NCBI RefSeq assembly: GCF_900115475.1
Contig: NZ_FOWP01000009.1
Span: 124,001 to 188,000, forward strand
DNA from: Ectopseudomonas composti
GTDB taxonomy: Bacteria > Pseudomonadota > Gammaproteobacteria > Pseudomonadales > Pseudomonadaceae
Length of the DNA stretch: 64,000 nt
Reading direction: 5' to 3'
Part shown: piece after piece, positions 18,844-27,459 of the stretch
Layout: the number at the start of each line of letters is the position of its first letter
Numbering within the stretch: position 1 is the stretch's first letter
The notes under the pieces: model-generated
Seen by the model: only the letters and a program-made list of their open reading frames with translations
What the model was told of the DNA's origin: nothing
The model's database searches: none
Translations under genes and position numbers: made by a program

Positions 18844-19517
18844 ACCATGAACGAGAACCTCTGGATCACGAACAGGCGCTTTTGGCGCACTTCCGTGCCC
18901 ATGGCAGCGGCGAACCTTCGGCCGAGCTGGATGCACGTATTCTGGCGGCGGCCAGTGCGGCGGCTCGCGATACGCAGCAAGCCGCCAAGGCTGAATCTGG
19001 TTGGGCGCAGCGCCTGCATCAATGGCTGTTCGGCAGCGGCCGCCAGCGCTGGTCGGTGGCTGTGGCCGGGCTGGCCTGTGTCGGCATTGGCGTCAGCCTG
19101 ACCTGGCGCACGCTGGAGCAGACGCCGGATGCTTTCGATACCGTGCCGCCCAGCGTGGCCATGAGTCCTGCGGCGCCAGCCCCCGCACCGATGGCGGCCA
19201 AGCGTGCGGCCGAAAACGAATCGGTGGCGCGCATGGCTGTCCCTCAGGAGCGGATGAGGACCGAGGCCATGGAGCGCTCAGCGCCACAGGCTGCGATGGC
19301 GGATGCGCCGATGGCCAGTTCAGCGGCTATCGCACCCATGGCCGAGCTGGTGATTCAGAGTGAGCCGCGTGAGGCCTTGCTGCAGTTGCTGGCGCTGCGC
19401 AGGGCGGGTGAGCAGAAAGAGGCGCAGCAGTTGCTGGAGCAGCTCAGGGCCGATTATCCGCAACTGGATATCGAGGCTGAACTTGCGCACCTGGCCGCTC
19501 AACCGTCGGGCGAGTGA
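18840..19517 (+). CDS. Putative anti-sigma factor, single-pass membrane protein
   Basis: 225 aa. A cytoplasmic N-terminus of about 74 residues (DHEQALLAHFRAHGSGEPSAELDARIL) precedes one hydrophobic helix at about 76-94 (WSVAVAGLACVGIGVSLTW). The periplasmic part is rich in Ala, Met, Pro and Glu and ends with a helical ALRRAGEQKEAQQLLEQLR segment. No ZAS zinc motif (HxxxCxxC) is visible. The anti-sigma call rests on position, topology and ATGA overlap with the ECF gene, not on a recognised domain. Confidence 0.75.
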   Translation: MNHEREPLDHEQALLAHFRAHGSGEPSAELDARILAAASAAARDTQQAAKAESGWAQRLHQWLFGSGRQRWSVAVAGLACVGIGVSLTWRTLEQTPDAFDTVPPSVAMSPAAPAPAPMAAKRAAENESVARMAVPQERMRTEAMERSAPQAAMADAPMASSAAIAPMAELVIQSEPREALLQLLALRRAGEQKEAQQLLEQLRADYPQLDIEAELAHLAAQPSGE

Positions 19518-19608
19518 GGTGCCGAGGTAAAAGTCATGTAAGTCGGCTTGTCAGGCGCGCCCAGGCGGAGGAGCATGGGCGCGTTACTGATCGAGTTACC
19601 TTTGTCCG

Positions 19609-20103
19609 ATGATACGTAAGTCCATTCTCCTATTGCTGTGCCTGGGTTGTCTGAGCGCTTGTGAGCGTGAGCAGGAGCCTGTTGCGCAGCAGCCCAAGCC
19701 AAAGCCCGCAGTGGTTGCAGCACCTGCGCCCGTTGTCGAGGTTGCCAAGCCCAAGGCTGTCGAACCAGTTCCGCCTGCCAAGGTGGTCGAAAGCAAGCCC
19801 GTGACACCCGCCAAACCGCCTGCCGCTGCCAAGCCCAAGCCTGCTGCAGCGCCGCAGCCAAAACCGGCAGAGCCTGCATCGAAACTGGCGTTGGACTTGA
19901 GCGTGCCGCAGGAACTGTTCGAGCAGGCGCTGGAAAGCGAAACCCGCGAGGATCTGTCGCCGATGCTGCCGCCGCTGTTTGGCGAAAAACCCGACGTCCA
20001 GAGCCCATTCCAGATCAGCGGTCGGCTGATCAGCAACGAGCGCGTGGATGACTACTGGGACTCCATCGAAGGCGCTGAGCTGCAGTTCGAGTTCAAGCAG
20101 TAG
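19609..20103 (+). CDS. Lys/Pro/Ala-rich lipoprotein of unknown function
   Basis: 164 aa. The signal peptide ends in a lipobox (LGCLSAC, cysteine about residue 19). A low-complexity region of Pro, Ala, Lys and Val (about 24-88) leads to a conserved-looking C-terminal part (LDLSVPQELFEQALE, LPPLFGEK, PFQISGRLI). Proteins like this are often mislabelled as translation initiation factor 2 because of the Ala/Lys/Pro stretch; nothing here supports that. Convergent with atuH, with 41 bases between. No clear ribosome site before the ATG. A periplasm-spanning linker is a reasonable guess. Confidence 0.75.
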   Translation: MIRKSILLLLCLGCLSACEREQEPVAQQPKPKPAVVAAPAPVVEVAKPKAVEPVPPAKVVESKPVTPAKPPAAAKPKPAAAPQPKPAEPASKLALDLSVPQELFEQALESETREDLSPMLPPLFGEKPDVQSPFQISGRLISNERVDDYWDSIEGAELQFEFKQ

Positions 20104-20144
20104 ACGGGGCGGCGCGCCCTGGCGATGGCACGGCTGCAGGCTAT

Positions 20145-21971
20145 TTAGAAACGGTAGTGTTGCTGCTCGATGGCTGCATGGGTTTCGCGACTCAGCGGTT
20201 GGAAGCTGTCCGAGCCGGGTAGGCGCACGTAGAGCGGATCATCGACCAGGTTCGGGTCATAGCCGGCCTGTTTAAGATCGGTCTTCTTGTACTTGAAGGT
20301 GCCGGTGGTCTCGACTTCGCCGAGCAGGCGCACGAACAGTGGCGCGGCATAGGCCGGCAGTTCCGTGTCGAGGTGTGTGGCCAGCGCCGCGCCATCCAGC
20401 GCATAAGCGGAGGCCAGGCGCAGCGCAGCCATGCCGCAGCGACCATTGGTGCCGGCAATCTCCACGCCGTAGACCACCGCATCCTCCACGCCGGGGAAGG
20501 CGCCGAGCACGTTTTCCACCTCGGTCGTTGATACGTTTTCGCCCTTCCAGCGGAAGGTATCGCCAAGGCGGTCGACGAACTGCGCGTGCTTGCAGCCGAT
20601 GTCACGCATCAGGTCGCCGGTGTTGAACCAGGCATCGCCTTGCTTGAACACGTCGCGCAGGATCACCGACTCGCTCTTGGCTGGGTCGGTATAGCCGTCG
20701 AACGGCCACTTGGCGCTGATCTCGCTGATCAGCAGGCCCGCTTCGCCCTTGTTGGCCTTCTGCAGGAAACCGTTACTGGCGCGCACGGGGCAGTCGTTCT
20801 CCAGGTCGTAGCGGACAATGGCATAGGTGGCCGGGGTGTAGCCGACCGTGTTGTCGAAGTTGAAGACGTTGGTGAAGCCGATGTTGCCTTCGCTGGAGGC
20901 ATAGAACTCGGTGATCTGCTCGATGCCGAAACGCTGCTTGAACTCGGACCAGATCGAAGGGCGCAGGCCGTTGCCGATCATGCAGCGCAGGCTGTTGCCC
21001 TGTTCCGCCGGGTGCACGGGCTGGTTGAGCAGGTAGCGGCACAATTCGCCGATATAGCCGAAGCAGGTGGCGTTGTAGCGCGCTACGTCACTCCAGAAGG
21101 CGCTGGCGGAGAACCGGCGGCGCAGGGCGATGGCCGCGCCACCGGCCAGCACCGCGCTCCAGCACACGGTGACGGCGTTGTTGTGGTAGCAGGGCAGGGT
21201 GAGATAGAGCACGTCGCGCTCGCTCAGGGTCAGGCCGGAGTGGCCGAAACCGCCATAGGCCTTGATCCACTTGCCGTGGCTCATGATCGAGGCCTTGGGC
21301 AGGCCGGTGGTGCCGGAGGTATAGATCAGAAAGCAGGCGTCCTTCATACGTACGCGCAGGCTGTCTGGCGGGTTGTCTTCGGCCTGGCCGGTGGCTAGCT
21401 GCATCAGGTTCGTCCAGCCATCCGGCGCCTGGCCTGCACCCTGCAGGCAGTCCTGATCGGCGATCCAGTAACGGCGGGCCTGCTGGTCGTGCAGTTGTTC
21501 GTCGACCTCGTCGAAGGCACTGAGCAGTTCGTCGCCGATCACCAGGAAGCCAGGTTTGACCAGGTTGAAGCTGTGCGCCAGCACCTTGCCGCGCTGGGTG
21601 GTGTTGATCAGCGCACCGACCGCACCGAGCTTGCTTAGCGCAGCGAGGATCGCCAGCAGCTCCAAGCGATTTTCCAGCATTACCGCGACCACGTCGCCAT
21701 GGCCGACACCCTCGGCCTTGAACTCCCAGGCCAGGCGGTTGGCCCAGGTATTGAACGCGCTGTAGCTGAGCTGGCGGTTTTCATCCATCAGCGCCGGGCG
21801 CTCGGGGTAGCGTTCAGCGGCGCGCTGCAGGGCCCAGGCCAGTGACAGGTTCTTCTCGCGGTTGCGAATGCCGGCGTAGTACAGGCCACGCAGCATGCGC
21901 GGTACACGCGGCAGGTGCTGGGGCAGGTGGGCCAGGAAGCGGAAGGGCGAAATCAGATCGGCTTGGCTCAT
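20145..21971 (-). CDS. atuH: Long-chain acyl-CoA synthetase of the atu cluster
   Basis: 608 aa AMP-forming ligase. YTSGTTGLPKAS (about 216-227) is the ATP/AMP signature; FNTGDLMRD near 455 and DRLGDTFRWKGENVSTTEV (about 470-490) are the hinge and FATP-like C-terminal motifs. It probably makes the CoA thioester of citronellate/geranate or related acids. Start at 21971 (MSQADLISPF). Last gene of the atu order. The 214-base gap to atuG holds a palindromic repeat, so it may also have its own expression level. Confidence 0.88.
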   Translation of the reverse strand: MSQADLISPFRFLAHLPQHLPRVPRMLRGLYYAGIRNREKNLSLAWALQRAAERYPERPALMDENRQLSYSAFNTWANRLAWEFKAEGVGHGDVVAVMLENRLELLAILAALSKLGAVGALINTTQRGKVLAHSFNLVKPGFLVIGDELLSAFDEVDEQLHDQQARRYWIADQDCLQGAGQAPDGWTNLMQLATGQAEDNPPDSLRVRMKDACFLIYTSGTTGLPKASIMSHGKWIKAYGGFGHSGLTLSERDVLYLTLPCYHNNAVTVCWSAVLAGGAAIALRRRFSASAFWSDVARYNATCFGYIGELCRYLLNQPVHPAEQGNSLRCMIGNGLRPSIWSEFKQRFGIEQITEFYASSEGNIGFTNVFNFDNTVGYTPATYAIVRYDLENDCPVRASNGFLQKANKGEAGLLISEISAKWPFDGYTDPAKSESVILRDVFKQGDAWFNTGDLMRDIGCKHAQFVDRLGDTFRWKGENVSTTEVENVLGAFPGVEDAVVYGVEIAGTNGRCGMAALRLASAYALDGAALATHLDTELPAYAAPLFVRLLGEVETTGTFKYKKTDLKQAGYDPNLVDDPLYVRLPGSDSFQPLSRETHAAIEQQHYRF

Positions 21972-22090
21972 GGGGCTCGCACTTGGGCTGTTATGAATTG
22001 GAGGCGAGTCATGACTGTAGTCAGCATGGCGCACACCAGCCATGGCTCTGGTGCGCTCAGCTGCGGGCAGTTCGGCAAATAGCTTTGCCG

Positions 22091-22167
22091 TTCGTAGGGT
22101 GTGCTATGCGCACAGGGACAGGCGCAAATCCCAAGATTGTCTCGGTGCGCGCGGCGCACCCTACGAA
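22091..22167. repeat. GTAG-headed REP-like palindrome, GGGTGCGC family
   Basis: TTCGTAGGGTGTGC (22091-22104) pairs with GCGCACCCTACGAA (22154-22167), with inner GCGCAC arms. It occupies most of the atuG-atuH gap. Relatives occur at 27407-27458 and 42400-42452. Confidence 0.85.
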
Positions 22168-22185
22168 GCCAACGCATCCGAGGCC

Positions 22186-23010
22186 TCAGTCGACGAACAG
22201 ATCGGGTACCAGGCTGCCGCCCGCGGGGTCGAAGCGGTACTGCTCGAAGTCGCTGACGCCCTGTTCGCGCAGGATATCCTCGTCGATCAGCAGGCGCCCG
22301 GTGATGCTGCGGCCCTGGCTGGCCAGGATCGCGTGGGCCGCGTCGGCCATGATCGCCGGGGTGCGTGCGCGCTTGAAGGCGTCGCGGCTGCCCAGTTCGA
22401 ATTCGATGGCGGCGGTGGCGATCATGGTCTTCGGCCACAGCGAGTTGACGCTGATGCCGTACTTCTTGAACTCCTCGCTCATGCCCAGGGTAAGCATGCT
22501 CATGCCGTACTTGGTGACGGTGTAGGGGCCGTGCTGTGCGAACCACTTGGCGTCGAGGTTGAGCGGCGGGGAGAGGTTGAGGATATGTCCGCCCGCGCTT
22601 TTCTTCAGATAGGGTAGGGCCGCCTGGCTGCAGACCATCACCGCGCGGGTGTTGATCTGGTACATCAGGTCGAAGCGCTTGGGTTCGAGCTTCTCCACGC
22701 CCACCAGCTTGATCGCGCCGGCGTTGTTGACCAAGGCGTCGATACCACCGAAATGCTCGGCGGCCTGGGCCATGGCGGCTGCCACGGCCTGTTCGTCACG
22801 CACGTCCAGTTGCAGGGCTAGCGCCTTGCCGCCTGCGGCCTCAACCTCGGCGGCGACGCTGAAGATGGTGCCTTCGAGTTTCGGGTGTGGCTCGGCGCTC
22901 TTGGCCGCGATGACGATGTTGGCGCCATCGGCGGCGGCCTTGAGGGCGATCTCGCGGCCGATGCCGCGGCTGGCGCCGGTGATGAACAAGGTCTTGCCGG
23001 ACAGTGACAT
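22186..23010 (-). CDS. atuG: SDR family oxidoreductase of the atu cluster
   Basis: 274 aa. TGASRGIGREIA (about 11-22) binds NAD(P), NNAGAI is near 96, and YTVTKYG (about 167-173) has the Tyr/Lys pair. The chain resembles the hydroxysteroid dehydrogenase-like 2 (HSDL2) SDR type. In P. aeruginosa AtuG lies in the same place, and a role in terpenol/terpenal or hydroxyacyl oxidation is proposed but not firmly shown. Start MSLSGKTLFITGASRG. Confidence 0.88.
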   Translation of the reverse strand: MSLSGKTLFITGASRGIGREIALKAAADGANIVIAAKSAEPHPKLEGTIFSVAAEVEAAGGKALALQLDVRDEQAVAAAMAQAAEHFGGIDALVNNAGAIKLVGVEKLEPKRFDLMYQINTRAVMVCSQAALPYLKKSAGGHILNLSPPLNLDAKWFAQHGPYTVTKYGMSMLTLGMSEEFKKYGISVNSLWPKTMIATAAIEFELGSRDAFKRARTPAIMADAAHAILASQGRSITGRLLIDEDILREQGVSDFEQYRFDPAGGSLVPDLFVD

Positions 23011-23038
23011 GGGCGTGCTCCTTCTTGTTGTTATGGGG

Positions 23039-23111
23039 CTGTGGGAAGGGCCGGGCGGCGATCCGCTTTAGCCGCGATGTACGACTCTCGCGGCTAAAGC
23101 CCCTCCCACAG
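23039..23111. repeat. Palindromic repeat, GGCTTTAGCCGCGA family
   Basis: Nested inverted repeat: CTGTGGGAAGGG (23039-23050) with CCCTCCCACAG (23101-23111), and inside it GCTTTAGCCGCGA (23065-23077) with TCGCGGCTAAAGC (23088-23100). Fills the atuF-atuG gap. Relatives at 29979-30035, 39501-39575 and 51072-51133. Confidence 0.85.
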
Positions 23112-23118
23112 CGATATA

Positions 23119-25107
23119 TCAAGCCTCTGCAGCTTCGATTTCCACCAGCAGCTGGCGATTCTTCACCTGATCGCCCTGGCTTACGCCGACGCGGCGAACG
23201 ATGCCGTCGACGCCAGCCTTGAGCGGGTGCTCCATCTTCATCGCTTCCAGCACCACCAGCAGTTGTCCCTTGCTCACGCTGGCGCCCTCGGCGATCAGCA
23301 CGTCTACGATGGCGCCATCCATCGGTGCCTTCACCGCGCCGCTGCTGGCGGCGTTCTGCCCACCGGCTGGCTCGTGGGTGACATCGACCAGCTCCAGGTT
23401 GCCGTGTTCACCATACAGCCACAGGTGTTCGCCTTCGATGTGGTAAGCCTGGCGGCGGCGTATGCCGTCCAGTTCAAGGGTCAGCCAGCGGCCGTCGCTG
23501 GCCAGCAGGCGCAGGGACAGCTGTTCTTCACCCCGGCGCACGGAAAGGTGTGCTTGCGTGCCGCTGGCGAGCACGTCCAGCTCCACGGCGTGCTTGTGCT
23601 CGCCCTGCTTGAGGACGAAACGCCAGGGTGCGCTGCCGGCGCTGCGCCAGCCGGCAAGGCCAGGCTGGTGCGCGCGGGCGTCGGCCGAGGCCTGGTAGAG
23701 CAGGGCGGCGGCCATGGCCAACTCGGGCAGGCTGGCGGTGTGTGGGTGCAGGCTGGGGTCATCGGCGAAATGTTCGGCGATGAACGCCGTGGTGGCGTTG
23801 CCAGCGGCGAACTCGGGATGCTTGAGCAGGTTGGCGAGGAAGCGCTGGTTGCCGTTCACGCCGAGCAGCACGCACTGTTCGACCGCGCGCACCAGCTTGC
23901 GCCGGGCTTCGTCGCGGGTTTCGCCGTAGGCGATGACCTTGGCCAGCATCGGGTCGTAGAAGGGCGTGACCGCCTGGCCTTCGACCAGGCCGTGGTCGAT
24001 GCGCACACCGGCCAGCAGTTCGGGCTCCCAACGCAGCACCTGGCCGGTTTGCGGCAGGAAGCCGGCGGCCGAGTCTTCGGCGTACAGGCGCACCTCCATG
24101 GCGTGGCCGGTGAGACGAATGTCGTCCTGCTTCAACGGTAAGGGCTGGCCTTCGGCTACGCGAATCTGCCAGGCCACCAGATCCTGACCGGTGATCAGCT
24201 CGGTAACCGGGTGCTCGACCTGCAGGCGGGTGTTCATTTCCAGGAAGAAGAACTCGCCGCTGGTGTCGAGCAGAAATTCCACGGTGCCGGCGCCTACGTA
24301 GTTGACCGAGGCTGCAGCCTTGACCGCCGCCTCGCCCATGGCGCGACGCAGCTCGGGCGTCATCACCGGGCAGGGCGCTTCCTCGACCACCTTCTGGTGG
24401 CGACGCTGCACCGAGCAGTCGCGCTCACCGAGATAGACGATATTGCCGTGCTGGTCGCCGAAGACCTGGATCTCCACATGGCGTGGGCGGATCACCGCGC
24501 GTTCGAGGATCAGCTCACCGGAACCGAAGGCGTTCTGCGCCTCGGAGCGAGCGGTGCGGATCTGCCCCAGCAGCTCGGCGGATTCTTGTACCAGGCGCAT
24601 GCCGCGACCGCCGCCACCGGCGCTGGCCTTGATCATCAGCGGGTAGCCGATACGCTCGGCTTCGCTGGCCAGGGTTTCGTCGTCCTGGGCGGCGCCCTCA
24701 AAGCCGGGAATGCAAGGCACGCCGGCTTCGAGCATGGCGATCTTCGACAGGCGCTTGCTGCCCATCAGGTGGATAGCTTCGACGGTCGGGCCGATAAAGA
24801 CGATGCCGGCTGCTTCACAGGCGCGGGCGAAATCGGCGTTCTCGGAGAGGAAGCCATAGCCGGGGTGGATGGCGTCGGCGCCGGTCTTGCGCGCGGCCTT
24901 GATGATGGCCTCGATGCGCAGGTAGGACTGGTTGACCTGGGCCGGGCCGATGCATACGGCTTCGTCGGCGATCTGTACGTGGCGGGCGTCGGCATCGGCC
25001 TCGGAGTACACCGCCACGGTGCGGTAGCCGAGTTCGATGGCGGTGCGCATCACCCGGCAGGCGATCTCGCCGCGGTTGGCGATCAGGATCTTGTTGAATG
25101 CGGGCAT
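23119..25107 (-). CDS. atuF: Geranyl-CoA carboxylase biotin-containing alpha subunit
   Basis: 662 aa. Biotin carboxylase domain (about 1-450: ILIANRGEIACRVMRTA at the start, ATP-grasp KASAGGGGRGMR near 158-169, EMNTRLQVEHPVTE near 290-303) and a C-terminal biotinyl domain with VLEAMKMEHPL (about 622-632), whose Lys carries biotin. With AtuC it carboxylates geranyl-CoA to isohexenylglutaconyl-CoA. The domain layout is shared with methylcrotonyl-CoA carboxylase (LiuD); the surrounding atu genes decide for AtuF. Confidence 0.92.
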   Translation of the reverse strand: MPAFNKILIANRGEIACRVMRTAIELGYRTVAVYSEADADARHVQIADEAVCIGPAQVNQSYLRIEAIIKAARKTGADAIHPGYGFLSENADFARACEAAGIVFIGPTVEAIHLMGSKRLSKIAMLEAGVPCIPGFEGAAQDDETLASEAERIGYPLMIKASAGGGGRGMRLVQESAELLGQIRTARSEAQNAFGSGELILERAVIRPRHVEIQVFGDQHGNIVYLGERDCSVQRRHQKVVEEAPCPVMTPELRRAMGEAAVKAAASVNYVGAGTVEFLLDTSGEFFFLEMNTRLQVEHPVTELITGQDLVAWQIRVAEGQPLPLKQDDIRLTGHAMEVRLYAEDSAAGFLPQTGQVLRWEPELLAGVRIDHGLVEGQAVTPFYDPMLAKVIAYGETRDEARRKLVRAVEQCVLLGVNGNQRFLANLLKHPEFAAGNATTAFIAEHFADDPSLHPHTASLPELAMAAALLYQASADARAHQPGLAGWRSAGSAPWRFVLKQGEHKHAVELDVLASGTQAHLSVRRGEEQLSLRLLASDGRWLTLELDGIRRRQAYHIEGEHLWLYGEHGNLELVDVTHEPAGGQNAASSGAVKAPMDGAIVDVLIAEGASVSKGQLLVVLEAMKMEHPLKAGVDGIVRRVGVSQGDQVKNRQLLVEIEAAEA

Positions 25108-25129
25108 CTTTGTGCTCCTGTGGGGCGAT

Positions 25130-25249
25130 CCCCGGATTGCATCCGGGCTACGGTGTTCTGGCGTAGGGTGGATCGCGCTTTATCGATCCACCGGTTGTTG
25201 CGCTGGTGGATGTGAAAAGCGACGGCTGCGCGCCCCGATCCACCCTACG
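25130..25249. repeat. Two palindromic repeats in the atuE-atuF gap
   Basis: A GCCCGGAT-family unit (CCCCGGATTGCATCCGGG, from 25130) is followed by an inverted repeat CGTAGGGTGGATCG (25162-25175) / CGATCCACCCTACG (25236-25249), a separate GTAGGGTGGA family. A relative with GTAGGGTGGAAAAC lies at 30044-30075. Confidence 0.85.
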
Positions 25250-25282
25250 GTCTTTATCGGTAGTGCTGGTCTGTCCAATCCA

Positions 25283-26080
25283 TCATTGGGCCCACTTCGG
25301 CTTGCGTTTCTGCACGAAAGCCATGGTGCCCTCGACGCCCTCTGTACCGGTCACGGCGGCAGCGAACTGTTCGGCAGCGCGGTCGAGTAGCGGGCCGAGT
25401 GCTTCGCGTTCGCTGGCCAGCAGCAGGGCCTTGGTCTGGGCATTGGCCTGTGGCGCACACTGACGAATTTGCTCCAGGGTTTCCTCCAGCCGCTGCTGCA
25501 GGGCGGCGTCATCGTCCTCGCAGTAGTGCACCAGGCCCAGGCGCAGGGCCTCGGCACCGTCGAAGCGGGCGGCGGTCAGGGCCAGACGGCGCGCTTGGGT
25601 CAGGCCGATGCGGTGCACGACGAAGGGCGCGATCTGCGCCGGGAGGATGCCCAGCGTGGTTTCCGGCAAGCCGAACTTGGCGCCGCTGGCGGCGATGGCC
25701 ACATCGGATACGCAAGCCAGGCCGAAGCCGCCACCGAGCACGGCACCTTCCAGCACGGCCACCAGCGCCTGCGGCGCGGTCTGGGCCTCTTCCAGCAGCG
25801 CACCGAAGGCGCGGTTCAATTCGCGGTAAGCATCGCCACCTTTGGCGCGGGCGCCGGCCATGTCCTTGATATCGCCGCCAGCGCAGAAATGGCCAGCGGC
25901 ACCGCGCAGAATGATGGCGCGCACATTCGGGGCATGGCGCACGGCTTCGAGGGTGGCGCGCAGTTCGCCGACCATGGCCAGGCTCATGGCATTGCGGCTG
26001 TCCGGACGGTTGAGGGTGACGTGCAGCACGCCTCCGTCGAGATTCAGCAGCAGGGTTTCGCAGTGTGGCAGGTTGCTCAT
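25283..26080 (-). CDS. atuE: Isohexenylglutaconyl-CoA hydratase
   Basis: 265 aa enoyl-CoA hydratase/isomerase (crotonase) fold. LRGAAGHFCAGGDIKDM (about 57-73) is the first oxyanion-hole region and LEGAVLGGGFGLACVSDVA (about 109-127) the second, with the acid/base residues further on. In the Atu pathway it hydrates isohexenylglutaconyl-CoA to 3-hydroxy-3-isohexenylglutaryl-CoA. A paralogue (LiuC) hydrates methylglutaconyl-CoA; position in the cluster assigns this one. Start MSNLPHCETLLLN. Confidence 0.9.
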   Translation of the reverse strand: MSNLPHCETLLLNLDGGVLHVTLNRPDSRNAMSLAMVGELRATLEAVRHAPNVRAIILRGAAGHFCAGGDIKDMAGARAKGGDAYRELNRAFGALLEEAQTAPQALVAVLEGAVLGGGFGLACVSDVAIAASGAKFGLPETTLGILPAQIAPFVVHRIGLTQARRLALTAARFDGAEALRLGLVHYCEDDDAALQQRLEETLEQIRQCAPQANAQTKALLLASEREALGPLLDRAAEQFAAAVTGTEGVEGTMAFVQKRKPKWAQ

Positions 26081-26095
26081 GGGGGCACCTTTAGA

Positions 26096-26208
26096 TCGTT
26101 CCCACGCTCCGCGTGGAAATGCATTTGGCGACGCTCTGCGTCGCTGGAACGCGGAGCGTCCCGTTATGGGTTCCCACGCGGACGGTTCGACGCCTCGACG
26201 TGGGAACC
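26096..26208. repeat. Palindromic repeat, GTTCCCACGC family, atuD-atuE gap
   Basis: Several short inverted arms: GTTCCCACGCTCCGCGTGG (26098-26116), GACGCTCTGCGTC (26130-26142), an inverted copy GGAACGCGGAGCGTCCC (26146-26162), and GGTTCCCACG (26169-26178) with CGTGGGAACC (26199-26208). Unlike most repeats here it does not begin with GTAG. Confidence 0.8.
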
Positions 26209-26232
26209 ATCAGCTCGCAGAATCGTTCCCGA

Positions 26233-27390
26233 CTATTTCTTCTTCCCTGGCAGGATGCCCATCAGCTTGCAGATGATGCCGAGCATGATTTCGTCGGCGC
26301 CGCCGCCGATGCTGACCAGGCGCACGTCGCGGTAAGCGCGCGACACCGGGTTGTCCCACATGAAGCCCATGCCGCCCCAGTACTGCAGGCAGGCGTCGGA
26401 CACTTCGCGGCCCAGGCGGCCGGCCTTGAGCTTGGCCATCGACGCCAGCTTGGTCACGTCGCGGCCTTTCACGTACTGCTCGGTGGCCTGGTAGACCAGT
26501 GCGCGCAGGCACTCGATCTCGGTCTGCAGCTCGGCCAGGCGGAAGTGGATGACCTGGTTGTCAATCAGCGGTTGGCCGAAGGTGTGGCGCTGCTTGCAGT
26601 AGTCGATGGTGGTGTCGACGCAGTGCTCCAGGCCCTTGATCATGTTGGCTGCGCCGAACAGCCGCTCTTCCTGGAACTGCAGCATCTGCATCATGAAACC
26701 GGCGCCTTCGTGGCCGATGCGATAGCGCTGTGGCACGCGCACATTGTCGAAGAACACCTGGGCAGTTTCCGAACTGCGCATGCCGAGCTTGTCCAGGTGT
26801 GGGCTCACCGTGATGCCCGGCGTTTTCATCGGCACCACGATCAGCGATTTGTTGACGTGTGGCTTGTCGTCGCTGGTGTTGGCCAGCAGGCAGATGAAGT
26901 CGGCCGACGGCGAGTTGGTGATCCACATCTTGCTGCCGTTGATCACGTAGTCGTCGCCGTCCTTGCGGGCAGTGGTCTTCAGGCCCGCCACGTCGGAGCC
27001 TGCGCCGACTTCGGAGACGCCGATGCAGCCGACCATCTCGCCGGTGATGGCCGGACGCAGGAACTCTTCGCGCAGTTCATCGGAGCCGAAGCGCGCCAAG
27101 GCCGGGGTGCACATGTCGGTCTGCACGCCGATGGACATGGGGATGCCGCCGCAATGGATGGTGCCGAACTCTTCGGCGGCGACGATCGAGTAGCTGTAGT
27201 CCAGGCCCATGCCACCGAACTTCTCCGGTTTGGAGATGCCCAGCAGGCCCAGCTCGCCGGCCTTCTTGAAAATGTCATGGATGGGGAAGCGGCCTTCCTT
27301 TTCCCACTCATCGACGTGTGGGTTGATTTCCTTGTCGACGAAGTTGCGGACGGTGCGGCGGAGTTCTTCGTGTTCCTGGGTGAAGATCAT
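26233..27390 (-). CDS. atuD: Citronellyl-CoA dehydrogenase (acyl-CoA dehydrogenase)
   Basis: 385 aa, standard FAD acyl-CoA dehydrogenase length. N-terminal helical domain, middle beta domain with MWITNSPSADFICLLANT (about 150-167), and C-terminal signature region VSDACLQYWGGMGFMWDNP and GGGADEIMLGI near the end. It oxidises citronellyl-CoA to geranyl-CoA and passes electrons to ETF, encoded at 8-11.7 kb in this window. Start MIFTQEHEELRR at 27390. Confidence 0.91.
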   Translation of the reverse strand: MIFTQEHEELRRTVRNFVDKEINPHVDEWEKEGRFPIHDIFKKAGELGLLGISKPEKFGGMGLDYSYSIVAAEEFGTIHCGGIPMSIGVQTDMCTPALARFGSDELREEFLRPAITGEMVGCIGVSEVGAGSDVAGLKTTARKDGDDYVINGSKMWITNSPSADFICLLANTSDDKPHVNKSLIVVPMKTPGITVSPHLDKLGMRSSETAQVFFDNVRVPQRYRIGHEGAGFMMQMLQFQEERLFGAANMIKGLEHCVDTTIDYCKQRHTFGQPLIDNQVIHFRLAELQTEIECLRALVYQATEQYVKGRDVTKLASMAKLKAGRLGREVSDACLQYWGGMGFMWDNPVSRAYRDVRLVSIGGGADEIMLGIICKLMGILPGKKK

Positions 27391-27406
27391 TGTTGTTCTC
27401 CTTGTG

Positions 27407-27458
27407 GGGTGCGCTGTGCGCACCGCGATCTTGGTTGGTGCGCACGGCGCACCCTACG
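27407..27458. repeat. GTGCGC-family palindrome, atuC-atuD gap
   Basis: GGGTGCGCTGTGCGCACC (27407-27424) pairs with GGTGCGCACGGCGCACCC (27437-27454), ending in TACG next to the atuC stop codon. Same family as 22091-22167 and 42400-42452. Confidence 0.87.
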
Positions 27459-27459
27459 G

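Noticed and set aside
19609..20103. Translation initiation factor IF-2 similarity
   Set aside because: Only the Ala/Pro/Lys low-complexity stretch is similar; no GTPase domain exists and a lipobox is present.
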